Origin: Lentisphaerae bacterium WC36
Lineage (GTDB): Bacteria; Verrucomicrobiota; Lentisphaeria; Victivallales; SZUA-371
Direction of reading: 5' to 3'
Length of the DNA stretch: 64,000 nt
Assembly: GCA_020683205.1 (NCBI GenBank)
Contig: CP085689.1
Span: 1,240,001-1,304,000 of the forward strand
The position numbers and the translations under genes were made by a program. The notes below the pieces were generated by a model that made no database searches, was not told the DNA's origin, and was given only the letters and a program-made list of their open reading frames with translations. This document shows, piece by piece, positions 14,728 through 23,357 of this stretch; position 1 is the first letter of the stretch, and each line of letters begins with the position of its first letter.

Positions 14728-16570
14728 ATGTTAAAAATTTATGTTGACACTAATTTAAAAAAAATAATTGATCCAAGTACTTTTGCAACTTTAAATTTTA
14801 ACAAAATACCAACCATTCAATACGGCGATAAAACTATTATTATAGTACAATTATTTTCGAATGAAACCCCACAAGAAATTGAGCCTGGAGTAACTTTTGA
14901 ATTAGGAGTTGATAATAATTTTAAACATGATGATGATTTAATGGTTTTAAGTAATGATTTTATAGTCATTAATGCAGAACAAGGAATTATTCAATTTAAT
15001 ATTAATACCAATACTATTTCATTTGCCGATAAAATTCAGCAAGCCAGTATTTCAGCATACATCCAAATAAAAAAATATACCGCTGATAATACGCAAGGCG
15101 CTACTATTTTACTTGATAAAATTACAGCTCTAGGGTCTGTTTTAGCTGACTCAGAACCGCCTGAAGAACAGCAAAGCAATTTTTATAACAAAACGCAAGT
15201 TGATGCGTTGCTTAATGCTGGTTTTGCTGTGCAATTCAGCGTTGACGGGGTTAATGATTATCATGATGTACAAACTGATGATGATTGTTTTTTTAGGTTC
15301 AAAAATAGCCAAACAATTAATGGCGAATGGAGCGAGGCGATTAAGTTATTGCGGGGTGCAGATGGCAACGACGGTTTAAATGGGACAAACGGTACAGATG
15401 GTGCGCCTGGAGAAAATGGCACAAATGGAATTGACGGTCAAGATGGAAACGATGGCGATAGTGCATTTCAAATTGCCGTTGATAATGGTTTTGTTGGTTC
15501 TGAGAGTGAATGGCTAGCGAGCTTAAAAGGTGCCGATGGTACAATGACATTTGCCGACCTAACAGATGAACAAAAAGCAACTTTAAAAGGCGATAAAGGC
15601 GATGCGTTCGTTTATGAAGATTTCACCGCAGAACAACTCGAAAGCTTAAAAGGTTCCAGCGGTTCAGATGCCGAAGTAACTAAAACAAACGTTGATTTAG
15701 CGTTAGGAGCTTCAGAAAGTGGCGACCAAACTAAATTTTACAACCAAAACGGTGAATGGGTAACAGTTGAAACCAGCACTGGTGGAGGCTCTAGCGAAAA
15801 AGTTTTTAACGAAAATTTACTAATTAATAGCGAGGGTCGGATTAATCATTATTTGTCGAAAAACAACGGCAGCAATAAAAGATATTTTGCGCTCTCTTCA
15901 GGATATTTTATTGATCGTCATTATTGGACATTTGAAGATGAGGGCTCTGTTAACAATAACCTTGATACTGGCGCGCGCACCATTGATCCAGGTGGTCCAT
16001 ATTTATGGAGTTTAGAGCAAAAATTTGCGTTCACTTTTTAGCGGTCAAGTTACCGCACATATCCAATGCGATATTGATTGCACGATTAATATTGTTTTGG
16101 TTAATAATTCAAATGTTGAAACAATTATTGATGGCACTGTTAATACCGATAATTCAGTAACTTTCAACATTCCAGAATTTGATAGCAATTTTAAAACTTT
16201 TGTCGTGCGTTTCACTGCTTATCAGACTGCGGTTATTACTAATTTTAAGCTTGAAATTGGTGACAAACACACAGGATATAAGCCAAATGATTTAGCTTTA
16301 GAATTAGCAAAGTGCCAAAGATATTACGAAGAAATTGGCGAAACTTTCCAAATCTTTTTAAATGAAAATTCCGAAAATATTATGTTGCGATGTGCTGTTA
16401 AAAGGGTCGACCCAACCATAATTATAGATTCGCATAACAGCTATGGGACTTCGGGAGGTTTGCCAATTATTAATTATGACAAAACTGGTATGATTAATTT
16501 AAAAAAACGAGATACTTGGAGCGATACCGCAACATGGACGGGCAAAATTTACCTCAATTCTGAAATTTAA
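14728..16570 (+). pseudogene. Second tail fibre gene, frameshifted by a 14-bp deletion
   Basis: The first frame runs 14728-16041 (437 aa), and the missing remainder continues in another frame to 16570. The N-terminal ~200 residues (MLKIYVDTNLKKIIDPSTF...) differ from the left fibre, but the fold type and the 'SVDGVNDYHDVQTDDDCFFR' linker are homologous. From 15319 on the DNA matches the left arm, with collagen-like KGADG/KGDKGD blocks and the same head. At ~16027 the right copy lacks 14 bases present at 8418-8431, throwing the frame off just after LWSLEQKFA. A TTG at 16025 could restart translation of the head domain (181 aa), but it has no clear ribosome binding site. Without repair the product lacks its receptor-binding head. 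Confidence 0.9.
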
Positions 16571-16584
16571 AAAAGGAGCAAGAT

Positions 16585-16962
16585 ATGTATCAAAATTTAA
16601 ATGACCATCAAATTTTACGCTTAGAAGATAACGCAATTATTCCAATTTGTGAAGATAACAGCGATTATCAAAAATTCCAATTGTGGGTTGCAGAAGGCAA
16701 TAGCGCTCTTGAGCCACCAATTGAGGAAATACCATCGCAAACAGTTTTTACCAAGTTAGAAATTAGGCGAGCATTCCGAACTTTGAATAAAGAAAGCGTG
16801 CTTGATGAATTGTTAGCAAGCAATACCGAATTTGCCAAAGATTGGGCGGACGCTAATGAAATCGACCTTAATGACCCAATCACGGCACAAGCGTTGGAAA
16901 TTATCAATAACGCTGATAACGGAGTCACGATTGAAAATATTATTAATCAAATAACAAATTAA
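16585..16962 (+). CDS. Small acidic protein after the tail fibre (right copy)
   Basis: 125 residues, one residue different from the left copy (Ser for Pro in the EEIPxQT segment). AAAAAGGAG upstream. It is intact although its partner fibre is frameshifted, consistent with recent damage to the fibre or with exchange between the arms. Confidence 0.65.
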   Translation: MYQNLNDHQILRLEDNAIIPICEDNSDYQKFQLWVAEGNSALEPPIEEIPSQTVFTKLEIRRAFRTLNKESVLDELLASNTEFAKDWADANEIDLNDPITAQALEIINNADNGVTIENIINQITN

Positions 16963-16973
16963 AGGAGCAGTAA

Positions 16974-17228
16974 ATGGAAGATTATGTCGGAACGATTTTA
17001 AGTACTTTAGTTACCGTTGTGAGCGTTGTTATTGCAATTGTGAGAGTTACTGGCAATGCACAAAAAGAAGCAAATAATCGCCACATTAAATTAATTGAAG
17101 CGATTGGCAGCCTTGAATCACACAAAGTAAGCCATTCAGTATGCGAAAAACGGCAAAAAGATTGCCCGTGCTACACTGAAATCAAACACGTCAAAGAAGA
17201 TATCAAAGAACTCAAAAGGAAAAATTAA
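16974..17228 (+). CDS. Holin-like / XhlA-like protein (right copy)
   Basis: 84 residues, same as the left copy apart from Ser at residue 47. N-terminal membrane helix and charged tail. AAAGGAG upstream, 11 bases after the previous gene. Followed by a changed segment that begins exactly at the end of this gene. Confidence 0.65.
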   Translation: MEDYVGTILSTLVTVVSVVIAIVRVTGNAQKEANNRHIKLIEAIGSLESHKVSHSVCEKRQKDCPCYTEIKHVKEDIKELKRKN

Positions 17229-17230
17229 CC

Positions 17231-17350
17231 ATGAAAAAATATTTAGTTTATTTTAATCGTCAAATAAAACATCAAAGATGGGGAATCATGCAATTACTTC
17301 AATCATCGCAATTGGTGCGCTTTTAGCCGCAGTACTTCAAATGACCTAAA
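17231..17350 (+). other. Two overlapping micro-ORFs, remnant or tiny membrane peptide
   Basis: A 31-codon ORF (17231-17326, MKKYLVYFNRQ...) has a ribosome binding site. An overlapping ORF from ATG 17279 to 17350 encodes 23 residues, MGNHAITSIIAIGALLAAVLQMT in outline, mostly one membrane helix. The stretch AAGGAAAAATTAACCATGAAAAAAT occurs both before 17231 and before the lipoprotein at 17380, pointing to a local duplication followed by decay, or to a real two-step lysis peptide. Absent from the left cassette. Confidence 0.4.
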
Positions 17351-17379
17351 AAAATAACCCAAACAAGGAAAAATTAACC

Positions 17380-17793
17380 ATGAAAAAATTATTTACCCTA
17401 ATTCTAATCTCAATCGCTTTTTTAACAATTACAGGTTGCTCAGTGTCAAAAGGGTTAGCCGAAAAATCCAACGTTTATAACGGTTACGGCGGAGTTTCAA
17501 AAATCACTACCGCTTTTGATCCAACGACAGGAACACCTGCACCGCAAGTTTTAAACGTGGTCGGTGAAGTTACCGCTGCAACAATCCACAACGGCGAGCA
17601 CAGCAAAGATGTTATTGCCTTTTTTCAACGTTCAGACAGTTCAATATTTAACAGCGATTCAAAGAGTAGCAAAACCACGCTGATAATCGGCACAACCAAT
17701 CAAGAAATCATTAAAACCGCCATTGATGCAATAAATAAAAAATTAAGCTCACAACCAACGCAAACAGCAAATAATAAGGTGCAAAATGAATAA
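17380..17793 (+). CDS. Lipoprotein in the lysis slot (right copy)
   Basis: 137 residues; lipobox TITGC (C20) after a hydrophobic signal. The mature part includes SKGLAEKSNVYNGYGGVSKITTAFDP in outline and a C-terminal helix. No family recognised. It occupies the place of the unrelated 60-aa lipoprotein in the left cassette, so the two cassettes differ mainly here. Overlaps the next gene by 8 bases. Confidence 0.7.
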   Translation: MKKLFTLILISIAFLTITGCSVSKGLAEKSNVYNGYGGVSKITTAFDPTTGTPAPQVLNVVGEVTAATIHNGEHSKDVIAFFQRSDSSIFNSDSKSSKTTLIIGTTNQEIIKTAIDAINKKLSSQPTQTANNKVQNE

Positions 17794-18217
17794 ATACGAT
17801 TACCGTTCCAATATCAAAAAATATGATCTTGAAGTCGCAAACTCAATGACAACAGCCACCAATGAGCAAATAGCAGCTTGTTATAACGGTTGCGGGGCGG
17901 AATGGATGCCAAACTGGAGCCGTGATGTTATCGACCAATTTGTCACTCTTTATAAAGATTGCGTAGTGGTTCACGATTGGGATTTTAGCCACTCAGATGG
18001 AACAAAAGAGAATTTTAATTTAGCAAATAAAAGAATGTTAAAAAATATGAAGAAAATTCGTGATTATCATTTTCCTTGGAGCAATCCAAAACACTATTTC
18101 ACTTGTTTCAAATGGTATCTAAAAGCACGTGTTTTATACCGAACACTTAATAAATTTGGCTTTAAAGCTTGGCAAGAAGCGTACGATAAAAAAGCCTTTG
18201 ATAACATTCTAGATTAA
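17786..18217 (+). CDS. Conserved phage protein with NGCG and HDWDFS motifs (right copy)
   Basis: 143 residues; identical to the left copy except for a shorter N-terminus and a few changes (FPWSNPKHYF versus FPWNNPKLYF). The NGCG and HDWDFS motifs are kept, so both copies look functional. AAGGTG precedes the ATG, which overlaps the lipoprotein end. Ends the right cassette. Confidence 0.75.
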   Translation: MNKYDYRSNIKKYDLEVANSMTTATNEQIAACYNGCGAEWMPNWSRDVIDQFVTLYKDCVVVHDWDFSHSDGTKENFNLANKRMLKNMKKIRDYHFPWSNPKHYFTCFKWYLKARVLYRTLNKFGFKAWQEAYDKKAFDNILD

Positions 18218-18251
18218 AATAAACCCTATAATACTTCTTATTTCTTCCTTA

Positions 18252-18284
18252 AGGCTGGACCACAAATCCAGCCATTTTTTTATT
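18252..18284 (+). terminator. Rho-independent terminator ending the right cassette
   Basis: GGCTGGA-CCACAAA-TCCAGCC followed by A and seven T; the same structure as the left cassette terminator. It also faces the convergent integrase gene. Confidence 0.87.
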
Positions 18285-19608
18285 TTTCAATCAATTTTTT
18301 ATATAACTTAGCAGTTTCTTTTTCGTCCAAATTTGAGATATAATTAATCAACTCTTGCTTTTGCTTGGCTGCTAAATTAGTAGTGTCGCTACCAAATAAG
18401 TTGTCAAAATGTTTGATAGTCGCTAATTGCTGTTGTTTTGCCGCTCGATCAGCGTGCGCCATGTAATGTTTTGTCATATCGCTGGTCATGTGACCAACAA
18501 TCGACTGCACAATTACCAAGGGAATATTGTTCAGCCCCGCAAAATAGCAAAATGTGTGGCGTAGGCTGTGAACATCTTTAGTTGATACCGCTCTGGTGCG
18601 ATTGGCAACTTTCTTTTGATGTTCAATTTCTAAACTATCCAACAATTTTTTCACGCGCCAAATAATGCCAGTTTGATTTTGTTTAAACATTTTAAAATGC
18701 TCAAGTGAAACATAATCGCTTTTTTTCCCTTTTTTTGAACGTAAAGTTAGCAGATAATTTTTCAATTGACTAATGATAGGAATTTCGACAATAGCCCCCG
18801 TTTTAATCGTTTCTTTAGTGATTAAATTGTTGCTGAAATCAATATCACTCCATTTAAGGGTACAAATATCACCTTCACGAAAAGCGGTAAAAAGTCCAAT
18901 AATGAAAATATGTTTAACAAAAAAGTCCGCTTTTTCCAAAATTAATTCTAATTCTTCAAGCGAAAACGCTTCACGTTTTTCTTTAACTTCACTTAAAAGT
19001 GGTATTTCGGCAAAGTAATTTCTATACAACCCTGCATCTTCAAATAAAAGTTGGAAAACTTCACGTACTGTTTTATGAATTGCATTAATAGTACGAGGTG
19101 ATAATTTTTTAGTTTTAACTTTGTAAGAACTTTTCTTCTTAGATAAATGATTGTTAAAAGAAACTTCTTTGTTATAGCGCCCTTTTTCACGTAAATAATA
19201 AATATATTCCTCTGCATGAGCTTTTTTTACTTGAGATAGAAATTCAATATTCTCATGCTCATTAACCATAAAAGCAATAAAGTCGTCAAAATGTGAACGT
19301 TTTGAGTTGATGTGTTTTTCTGAACTTTTCTTTTTTTTGGGTTTTTTAAGCGATAATTCAAAAGCCTCAGAGATTTTTATTTTTTCGCCGCCAGCTAGTT
19401 CATCACGAAAGTTTTCTACTAAAGCGGTAACGGTTTTTTGTGCAGCTAATTCAGAAACTCTTGCTTTTTCTATTGCTTCAAAGTCTTTAGCGTCTTTTTC
19501 TTCAAAGCAATTTGTGCAAACTCCAGAGTAAGTTTTGCCTTGTTTCATAAATTTATAATGATATTCTTTTGTTTCGCCTTTAGAAGTTTTTCTTTTAAAT
19601 ACGCTCAT
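18280..19608 (-). CDS. int: Tyrosine-family phage integrase
   Basis: Site-specific recombinase that inserts and excises the prophage. The longest frame starts at GTG 19620 (446 aa); ATG at 19608 (residue 5 of that frame) fits better, with AAGGTG ~9 bases upstream. N-terminal arm-binding and SAM-like domains (~60-200), catalytic domain ~215-440. Catalytic set (long-frame numbering): R248 (TAFREGDI), H351 and R354 (HSLRHTF), H377 (VGHMTS), Y386 (TKHYMAH). A CTNCFEEKD segment near residue 36 gives two cysteines at the N-terminus. It lies beside the tRNA-Arg 3' end, as expected for tRNA-targeting integrases. Confidence 0.93.
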   Translation of the reverse strand: MSVFKRKTSKGETKEYHYKFMKQGKTYSGVCTNCFEEKDAKDFEAIEKARVSELAAQKTVTALVENFRDELAGGEKIKISEAFELSLKKPKKKKSSEKHINSKRSHFDDFIAFMVNEHENIEFLSQVKKAHAEEYIYYLREKGRYNKEVSFNNHLSKKKSSYKVKTKKLSPRTINAIHKTVREVFQLLFEDAGLYRNYFAEIPLLSEVKEKREAFSLEELELILEKADFFVKHIFIIGLFTAFREGDICTLKWSDIDFSNNLITKETIKTGAIVEIPIISQLKNYLLTLRSKKGKKSDYVSLEHFKMFKQNQTGIIWRVKKLLDSLEIEHQKKVANRTRAVSTKDVHSLRHTFCYFAGLNNIPLVIVQSIVGHMTSDMTKHYMAHADRAAKQQQLATIKHFDNLFGSDTTNLAAKQKQELINYISNLDEKETAKLYKKLIEK

Positions 19609-19799
19609 TTTACAAGACACCTTAATTTAATTTTAACTATTTTAATTATATTAATAATATACATTTAAAAATAAAAATTGTCACATTTTTAGAACATTTT
19701 TTAAAAATTAAGAATTAGAACATTTTTTTAATAAGTGTTGATTTTTACTAAAATAAGATATTTTGAGGTGAAAAAGGTTGGAAATTTGGGCAAAAAAAA

Positions 19800-19875
19800 T
19801 GGCACTCCGGGAAGGAATTGAACCTTCGACCTACTGATTAGAAGTCAGTTGCTCTATCCTCTGAGCTACCGGAGC
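19800..19875 (-). tRNA. tRNA-Arg (anticodon TCT), probable prophage attachment site
   Basis: Reading the minus strand: acceptor GCTCCGG / CCGGAGT, D-arm GCTCAGAGGATAGAGC, anticodon arm ACTGA-CTTCTAA-TCAGT with TCT, T-arm GAAGG-TTCAATT-CCTTC, discriminator G, and CCA encoded. All stems pair. The 3' end faces the integrase, so attR/attL probably lies in the 3' half. No second copy of the 3' half is seen in bases 1-19,700, so the other attachment site is left of the window. Confidence 0.96.
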
Positions 19876-20300
19876 ACATTTTAGTATGCAAAGAAGTTTG
19901 TTTACCTCTTTGAGCTAATTAATATAGTCAGATTTTGTTTTTTTGCAAACTATTTTTTGAAAAACAATGTACTTTTTTTAGATAAATAAAAATGTTATCT
20001 GGAGGTCATCTTTTTAACATATTCATTAAGTGATACTTGATTAACTTTTTCTTAATATTTTATTAAAAATATTAATTTGTAAAAAGTGACTTGTTTTGTT
20101 TGATTAAATAGTTATGTTTATACAATAATTATATATTATTTTTTGCATTTATTTAAAGTAATGATTTTATAATGAAAAATATTCAAGTCAATTAATAAAG
20201 TTAAATAAAAACAATGATAATTAATTTGTAAGAGATAAAATGATATTTTTTGGGAAAATAAATATTTAATATATGGAAAATGATTATTAAAGTGAATTTA
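19876..20300. other. AT-rich intergenic region
   Basis: About 425 bases between tRNA-Arg and the 20301 gene. It contains the tRNA promoter region (minus strand) and long A/T tracts. I see no ORF of note, hairpin or recognisable RNA. Confidence 0.6.
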
Positions 20301-20924
20301 ATGAAAGAAGAAAATCGCAAAATTATTCAAAATGTTTTAATAGGGTGTGGTACTGGGTGTTTGCTAACGGCATTTATTGTTTGCGCTTTAGTTGTATGGT
20401 TGGTTTACAGTGGTTGTAGTTTTTTGAATAGAGTGGCTAATGATATTGAAAAACAAAAAGCTGAATTTATAGACAATTATGCTACCTCATACAATGATAT
20501 TCGTAAGGAAAGTGGTATGATTGTTTTTAATGAAAAAATTTTTGAACTTTACAAACATTCAAACGGTGAGTTTGAGTGGTCTAAACAATTTGGAGATAGT
20601 GAAAATTATCCATATTTGCACCAAAAATATACTAAAATAAAGAACGGGTTAATTGAATATGAACGTGAGCATTTTAAGTCTGGAGAAGTTTTTTATTTAA
20701 GCAGTGAATATGTTATTCGTAGTGGGAAACCTTTTGATATTGATCATTCTGATACCTATTTCGAGGAGGAGTTAATCAAAACCTTTTACTTTGATAAAAC
20801 AGGACAAAAGGTGATTAAAAAAGAATTTAGCTGTATTGATAAAAAGCATTTTTTAGAAGATGACTTTATTACTGAAAAAGAGGCAGAAACAATTCTTGAA
20901 AGATGGAGGCATAAAGCTGAATAA
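20301..20924 (+). CDS. Unknown single-pass membrane protein
   Basis: 207 residues from ATG 20301 (a 5' extension to 20280 adds MIIKVNL). One N-terminal membrane helix (IGCGTGCLLTAFIVCALVVWLV, ~15-36), then a soluble, charged alpha/beta part with many aromatic residues (YEREHFKSGEVFYLSSEYVI in outline). No family recognised. Monocistronic, convergent with the sulfatase. Confidence 0.6.
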   Translation: MKEENRKIIQNVLIGCGTGCLLTAFIVCALVVWLVYSGCSFLNRVANDIEKQKAEFIDNYATSYNDIRKESGMIVFNEKIFELYKHSNGEFEWSKQFGDSENYPYLHQKYTKIKNGLIEYEREHFKSGEVFYLSSEYVIRSGKPFDIDHSDTYFEEELIKTFYFDKTGQKVIKKEFSCIDKKHFLEDDFITEKEAETILERWRHKAE

Positions 20925-21066
20925 TTGATTTTTTATGAAAATTTTTATGTTTATTTTTATATATAAGCTACTGTTTTGTTGTATTTTTAAGAATTAATAA
21001 ATTTTAATTTTTCATATGAATAAAGTACAAAAAATATGAAATATACTTTTATTAAGAGCTGGTTTT

Positions 21067-21110
21067 ATAAAAAAATAAAAAATCCCTCAAAATACAATTT
21101 AAGAGGGATT
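21067..21110 (-). terminator. Terminator of the sulfatase gene
   Basis: Minus strand: AATCCCTC (21110-21103), loop, GAGGGATT (21088-21081), then TTTTTATTTTTTT. Perfect 8-bp stem plus T-tract, 24 bases past the stop. Confidence 0.87.
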
Positions 21111-21133
21111 AAATATGAAGAAGTTTTAAGTTT

Positions 21134-22615
21134 TTATTTGTTTGCTAATTCTGGAAAAATTTTATCCATATTTAACTTGTCATGAGTTTCAGATTGTAGT
21201 TTCTTAAACTCTTTGTATAGCTTTTTCATAATGGATTTATTCGCAGGACTGCTTGCAACGTCATTCATTTCTTGTGGATCTTTTTTTACATTGTATAAAC
21301 GCGCTACTTTAGCATTTGGATATAAAATTAACTTCCAATCTCCTTTACGAATCATGCGTTGAAAATTTATATACCCACAGTAAATCGCATCGTAGGATTT
21401 TTTCTTTTCGCCAGAAATCAATGGCATTAAGCTTTTAAATTTAACGCCATTTCTATTTGCTTTGGCTAAATCTAAACTACTAGCCATAATATCTTGTAGA
21501 TAGACGTCTGCGTCAATTTTTTTATTTTTTGGAATGCCTTTGCCATAGATAATTAATGGTACGCGAATTGAATGATCATACATATTTTGTTTACCTAAAA
21601 GTCCATGTTTACCAACAGCCAAACCGTGGTCGGCACTAAAGAAAATAATTGTATTATCAGCTTTGCCACTTTTTTCTAATGCGTCTAAAATTCGACCAAC
21701 TTGGTAATCGGTATAACTGATTAACGCATAATATTCTTGGCGGTTAACTTTAACTGCATATGGAGTACGTGGCATCGGTGCCAATTTCTCATCACGAAGA
21801 TAATTAGTTTTCCCATTTTTTCCTTTGCGGCTTAAACCAATTTTATCCTCGTATGGATAACGCGGGATAAAGTTATCTGGCACATTAATTTTGTCCAAAG
21901 GATACATATCAACATACTTTTTAGGAGCTTGACGTGGGTCATGTGGCGAATTAAATGCAGCATACATGAAGAATGGCTTTTGCTCATTTTTTGCTTTATT
22001 AATGAAACTAATTGTTTCATCTGCAACGATTGCGCTCCAATGTTTACCTCCTTTCCAAAAACCTCCCATACTTTTATCATATGGACTCCATGTATCAGGC
22101 TGTCCTTCAATAAATTTACGGCTATAACGAATTTGTGTTTGGTTAGGCATGCCTCCACGAACTGTTCCAGTAGATGTAAATGATTTCTGTGGTTTTCTAT
22201 GATGAACGTGCCACTTACCCGTGAAATATGAATCATAGCCTGCATTGTTCATACGTTTTGCCCAAAGTGGCTTTTCTTTACTTGAACAATAATTTTGTGC
22301 ATCCCAGACAAATTGTCCAGTGTTTAACATAGCTCTTGAAGCCATGCAAACAGCGCCATTCCACGCTCCCATATTATAAGCGTGTGTAAATAAGACACCT
22401 CCTTCAACTAGGCGGTCTAAATTTGGTGTTTTAATTGTTTTGTTACCGACTGCACCCATTTCGTCGAAGCACATATCATCAGCAAAAATAAATAAAATAT
22501 TTGGCTTTTGCTGTTGTTGCGCGGTTTTTTGAATTGGTTCTTGTGCGTGTGCAGTATTTAACAGCATAGGAACTGTTAACGTTGATAAAGCTTTACATAA
22601 TAATTTTTTACTCAT
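21134..22615 (-). CDS. Exported type I sulfatase
   Basis: 493 residues. Signal peptide (MSKKLLCKALSTLTVPMLLN...AHA|Q). Metal-binding FIFADDM (43-49, D46/D47). Core motif C90-M-A-S-R94 fits the C-x-(P/A)-x-R sulfatase signature, so C90 would become formylglycine. Further metal/sulfate motifs: KWHVHH, NSPHDPR, and FFSADHGLAVGKHGLLGK before residue 350. Hydrolyses sulfate esters, probably on host or algal/plant glycans, in the periplasm. Alone in its transcription unit with a terminator. No sulfatase-maturing radical SAM enzyme is in the window. Confidence 0.94.
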   Translation of the reverse strand: MSKKLLCKALSTLTVPMLLNTAHAQEPIQKTAQQQQKPNILFIFADDMCFDEMGAVGNKTIKTPNLDRLVEGGVLFTHAYNMGAWNGAVCMASRAMLNTGQFVWDAQNYCSSKEKPLWAKRMNNAGYDSYFTGKWHVHHRKPQKSFTSTGTVRGGMPNQTQIRYSRKFIEGQPDTWSPYDKSMGGFWKGGKHWSAIVADETISFINKAKNEQKPFFMYAAFNSPHDPRQAPKKYVDMYPLDKINVPDNFIPRYPYEDKIGLSRKGKNGKTNYLRDEKLAPMPRTPYAVKVNRQEYYALISYTDYQVGRILDALEKSGKADNTIIFFSADHGLAVGKHGLLGKQNMYDHSIRVPLIIYGKGIPKNKKIDADVYLQDIMASSLDLAKANRNGVKFKSLMPLISGEKKKSYDAIYCGYINFQRMIRKGDWKLILYPNAKVARLYNVKKDPQEMNDVASSPANKSIMKKLYKEFKKLQSETHDKLNMDKIFPELANK

Positions 22616-22801
22616 TTCCTCTCCTCTTTACATAACCTTTGTATTACATTCATTTTACTTAAAAAATAAAAATCTACTTTATTATAACACTTTTTTTATA
22701 AAAATATTGCAAAAGAAAGTAAAAAACTTGTAATTTAGCCGTTAGGTGGTTAGTATTAGACTATGATTTTTTAGAAAATTTATTTTTAAATTAAGAAAAC
22801 A

Positions 22802-22830
22802 TGGTATAATTTGACAGTTAAACTTTGGAG
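22802..22830 (+). promoter_or_regulatory. Extended -10 promoter of the CheX-like gene
   Basis: TGGTATAAT: TG at 22802-22803 and a perfect TATAAT at 22805-22810, with TTGGAG (22825-22830) as the ribosome binding site before ATG 22837. No clear -35 box. It may drive the whole run to 30502. Confidence 0.6.
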
Positions 22831-22836
22831 TATTAG

Positions 22837-23325
22837 ATGGAATTCAATAGTGAGATATATAATAAGTTTATAAAAGGGATTGATAAGGTTTTTGAACAAT
22901 CTGTAAATAGTAATTTATCTAGAATGGGGAAATTACAACGTGTTGAAGGAGATATTAGAAATCCTGATGATGTCTTAGGTATCTTAACATTTACATGTCC
23001 TGATTATATTGGCGCTATTTTAATATCTTTTCCAGAAAGTACTGTGTTAAATATTTATCGTCGATTGGTTTATGAAGATGCTGATCAGTTGAGTGCAAAT
23101 GTTGTTGATTCTATGAATGGTTTCTTAGGGCTTATTATTGATCAAATTATGAAAATATTTACCGATGAAGATATTGTTTTTGATGAAGCTGTTATTTTAA
23201 ATAGGCAGCGTGTAAAATTTAAAAATGACGATGACTTAGAGTGGTTGCATTATCCTTTAGAAGCTGAAAATGTTGGCAAATTAGGGGTGTTCATTGGTTT
23301 AGGTCAAGTTACTTTTGATGTTTAA
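22837..23325 (+). CDS. CheX-like protein (chemotaxis phosphatase fold)
   Basis: 162 residues. Layout of the CheX/CheC/FliY-like domain: N-terminal helix FIKGIDKVFEQ, LTFTCPDYIGAILISFPE (beta pair), VLNIYRRLV, then DQLSANVVDSMNGFLGLIIDQI (~84-105), where CheX proteins carry 'E..N...G'. Here D/N/G residues occupy the positions but the Glu is not clear, so phosphatase activity is uncertain. No chemotaxis genes are nearby. First gene of a likely operon. Confidence 0.62.
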   Translation: MEFNSEIYNKFIKGIDKVFEQSVNSNLSRMGKLQRVEGDIRNPDDVLGILTFTCPDYIGAILISFPESTVLNIYRRLVYEDADQLSANVVDSMNGFLGLIIDQIMKIFTDEDIVFDEAVILNRQRVKFKNDDDLEWLHYPLEAENVGKLGVFIGLGQVTFDV

Positions 23326-23357
23326 TTGATTATTAATTTAGTTAAAAAGGGAAAAAA

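Larger units (their letters stand above)
15319..18284. repeat. Right arm of the inverted duplication
   Basis: Reverse complement of 6506-9148. The match starts at AATGGCGAATGGAGCGA in the fibre gene and stops right after the terminator T-run. It is longer than the left arm because the lipoprotein slot holds ~550 bases here against ~180 there. The few substitutions suggest a recent duplication or continuing gene conversion. Confidence 0.93.

Noticed and set aside
15341-15580. His/Leu-rich minus-strand frame across the collagen-like region
   Set aside because: Antisense shadow of Gly-X-Y repeats.
7874-16570. A diversity-generating retroelement or invertase acting on the fibres
   Set aside because: No reverse transcriptase, template repeat or serine invertase gene is visible; homologous recombination is enough to explain inversion.
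16025-16570. Independent 181-aa gene starting at TTG 16025
   Set aside because: It is the out-of-frame remainder of the fibre head exposed by the 14-bp deletion and lacks a clear ribosome binding site.
22837-23325. Full chemotaxis assignment for the CheX-like gene
   Set aside because: No che or flagellar genes nearby and the catalytic Glu is not evident, so only the fold is claimed.
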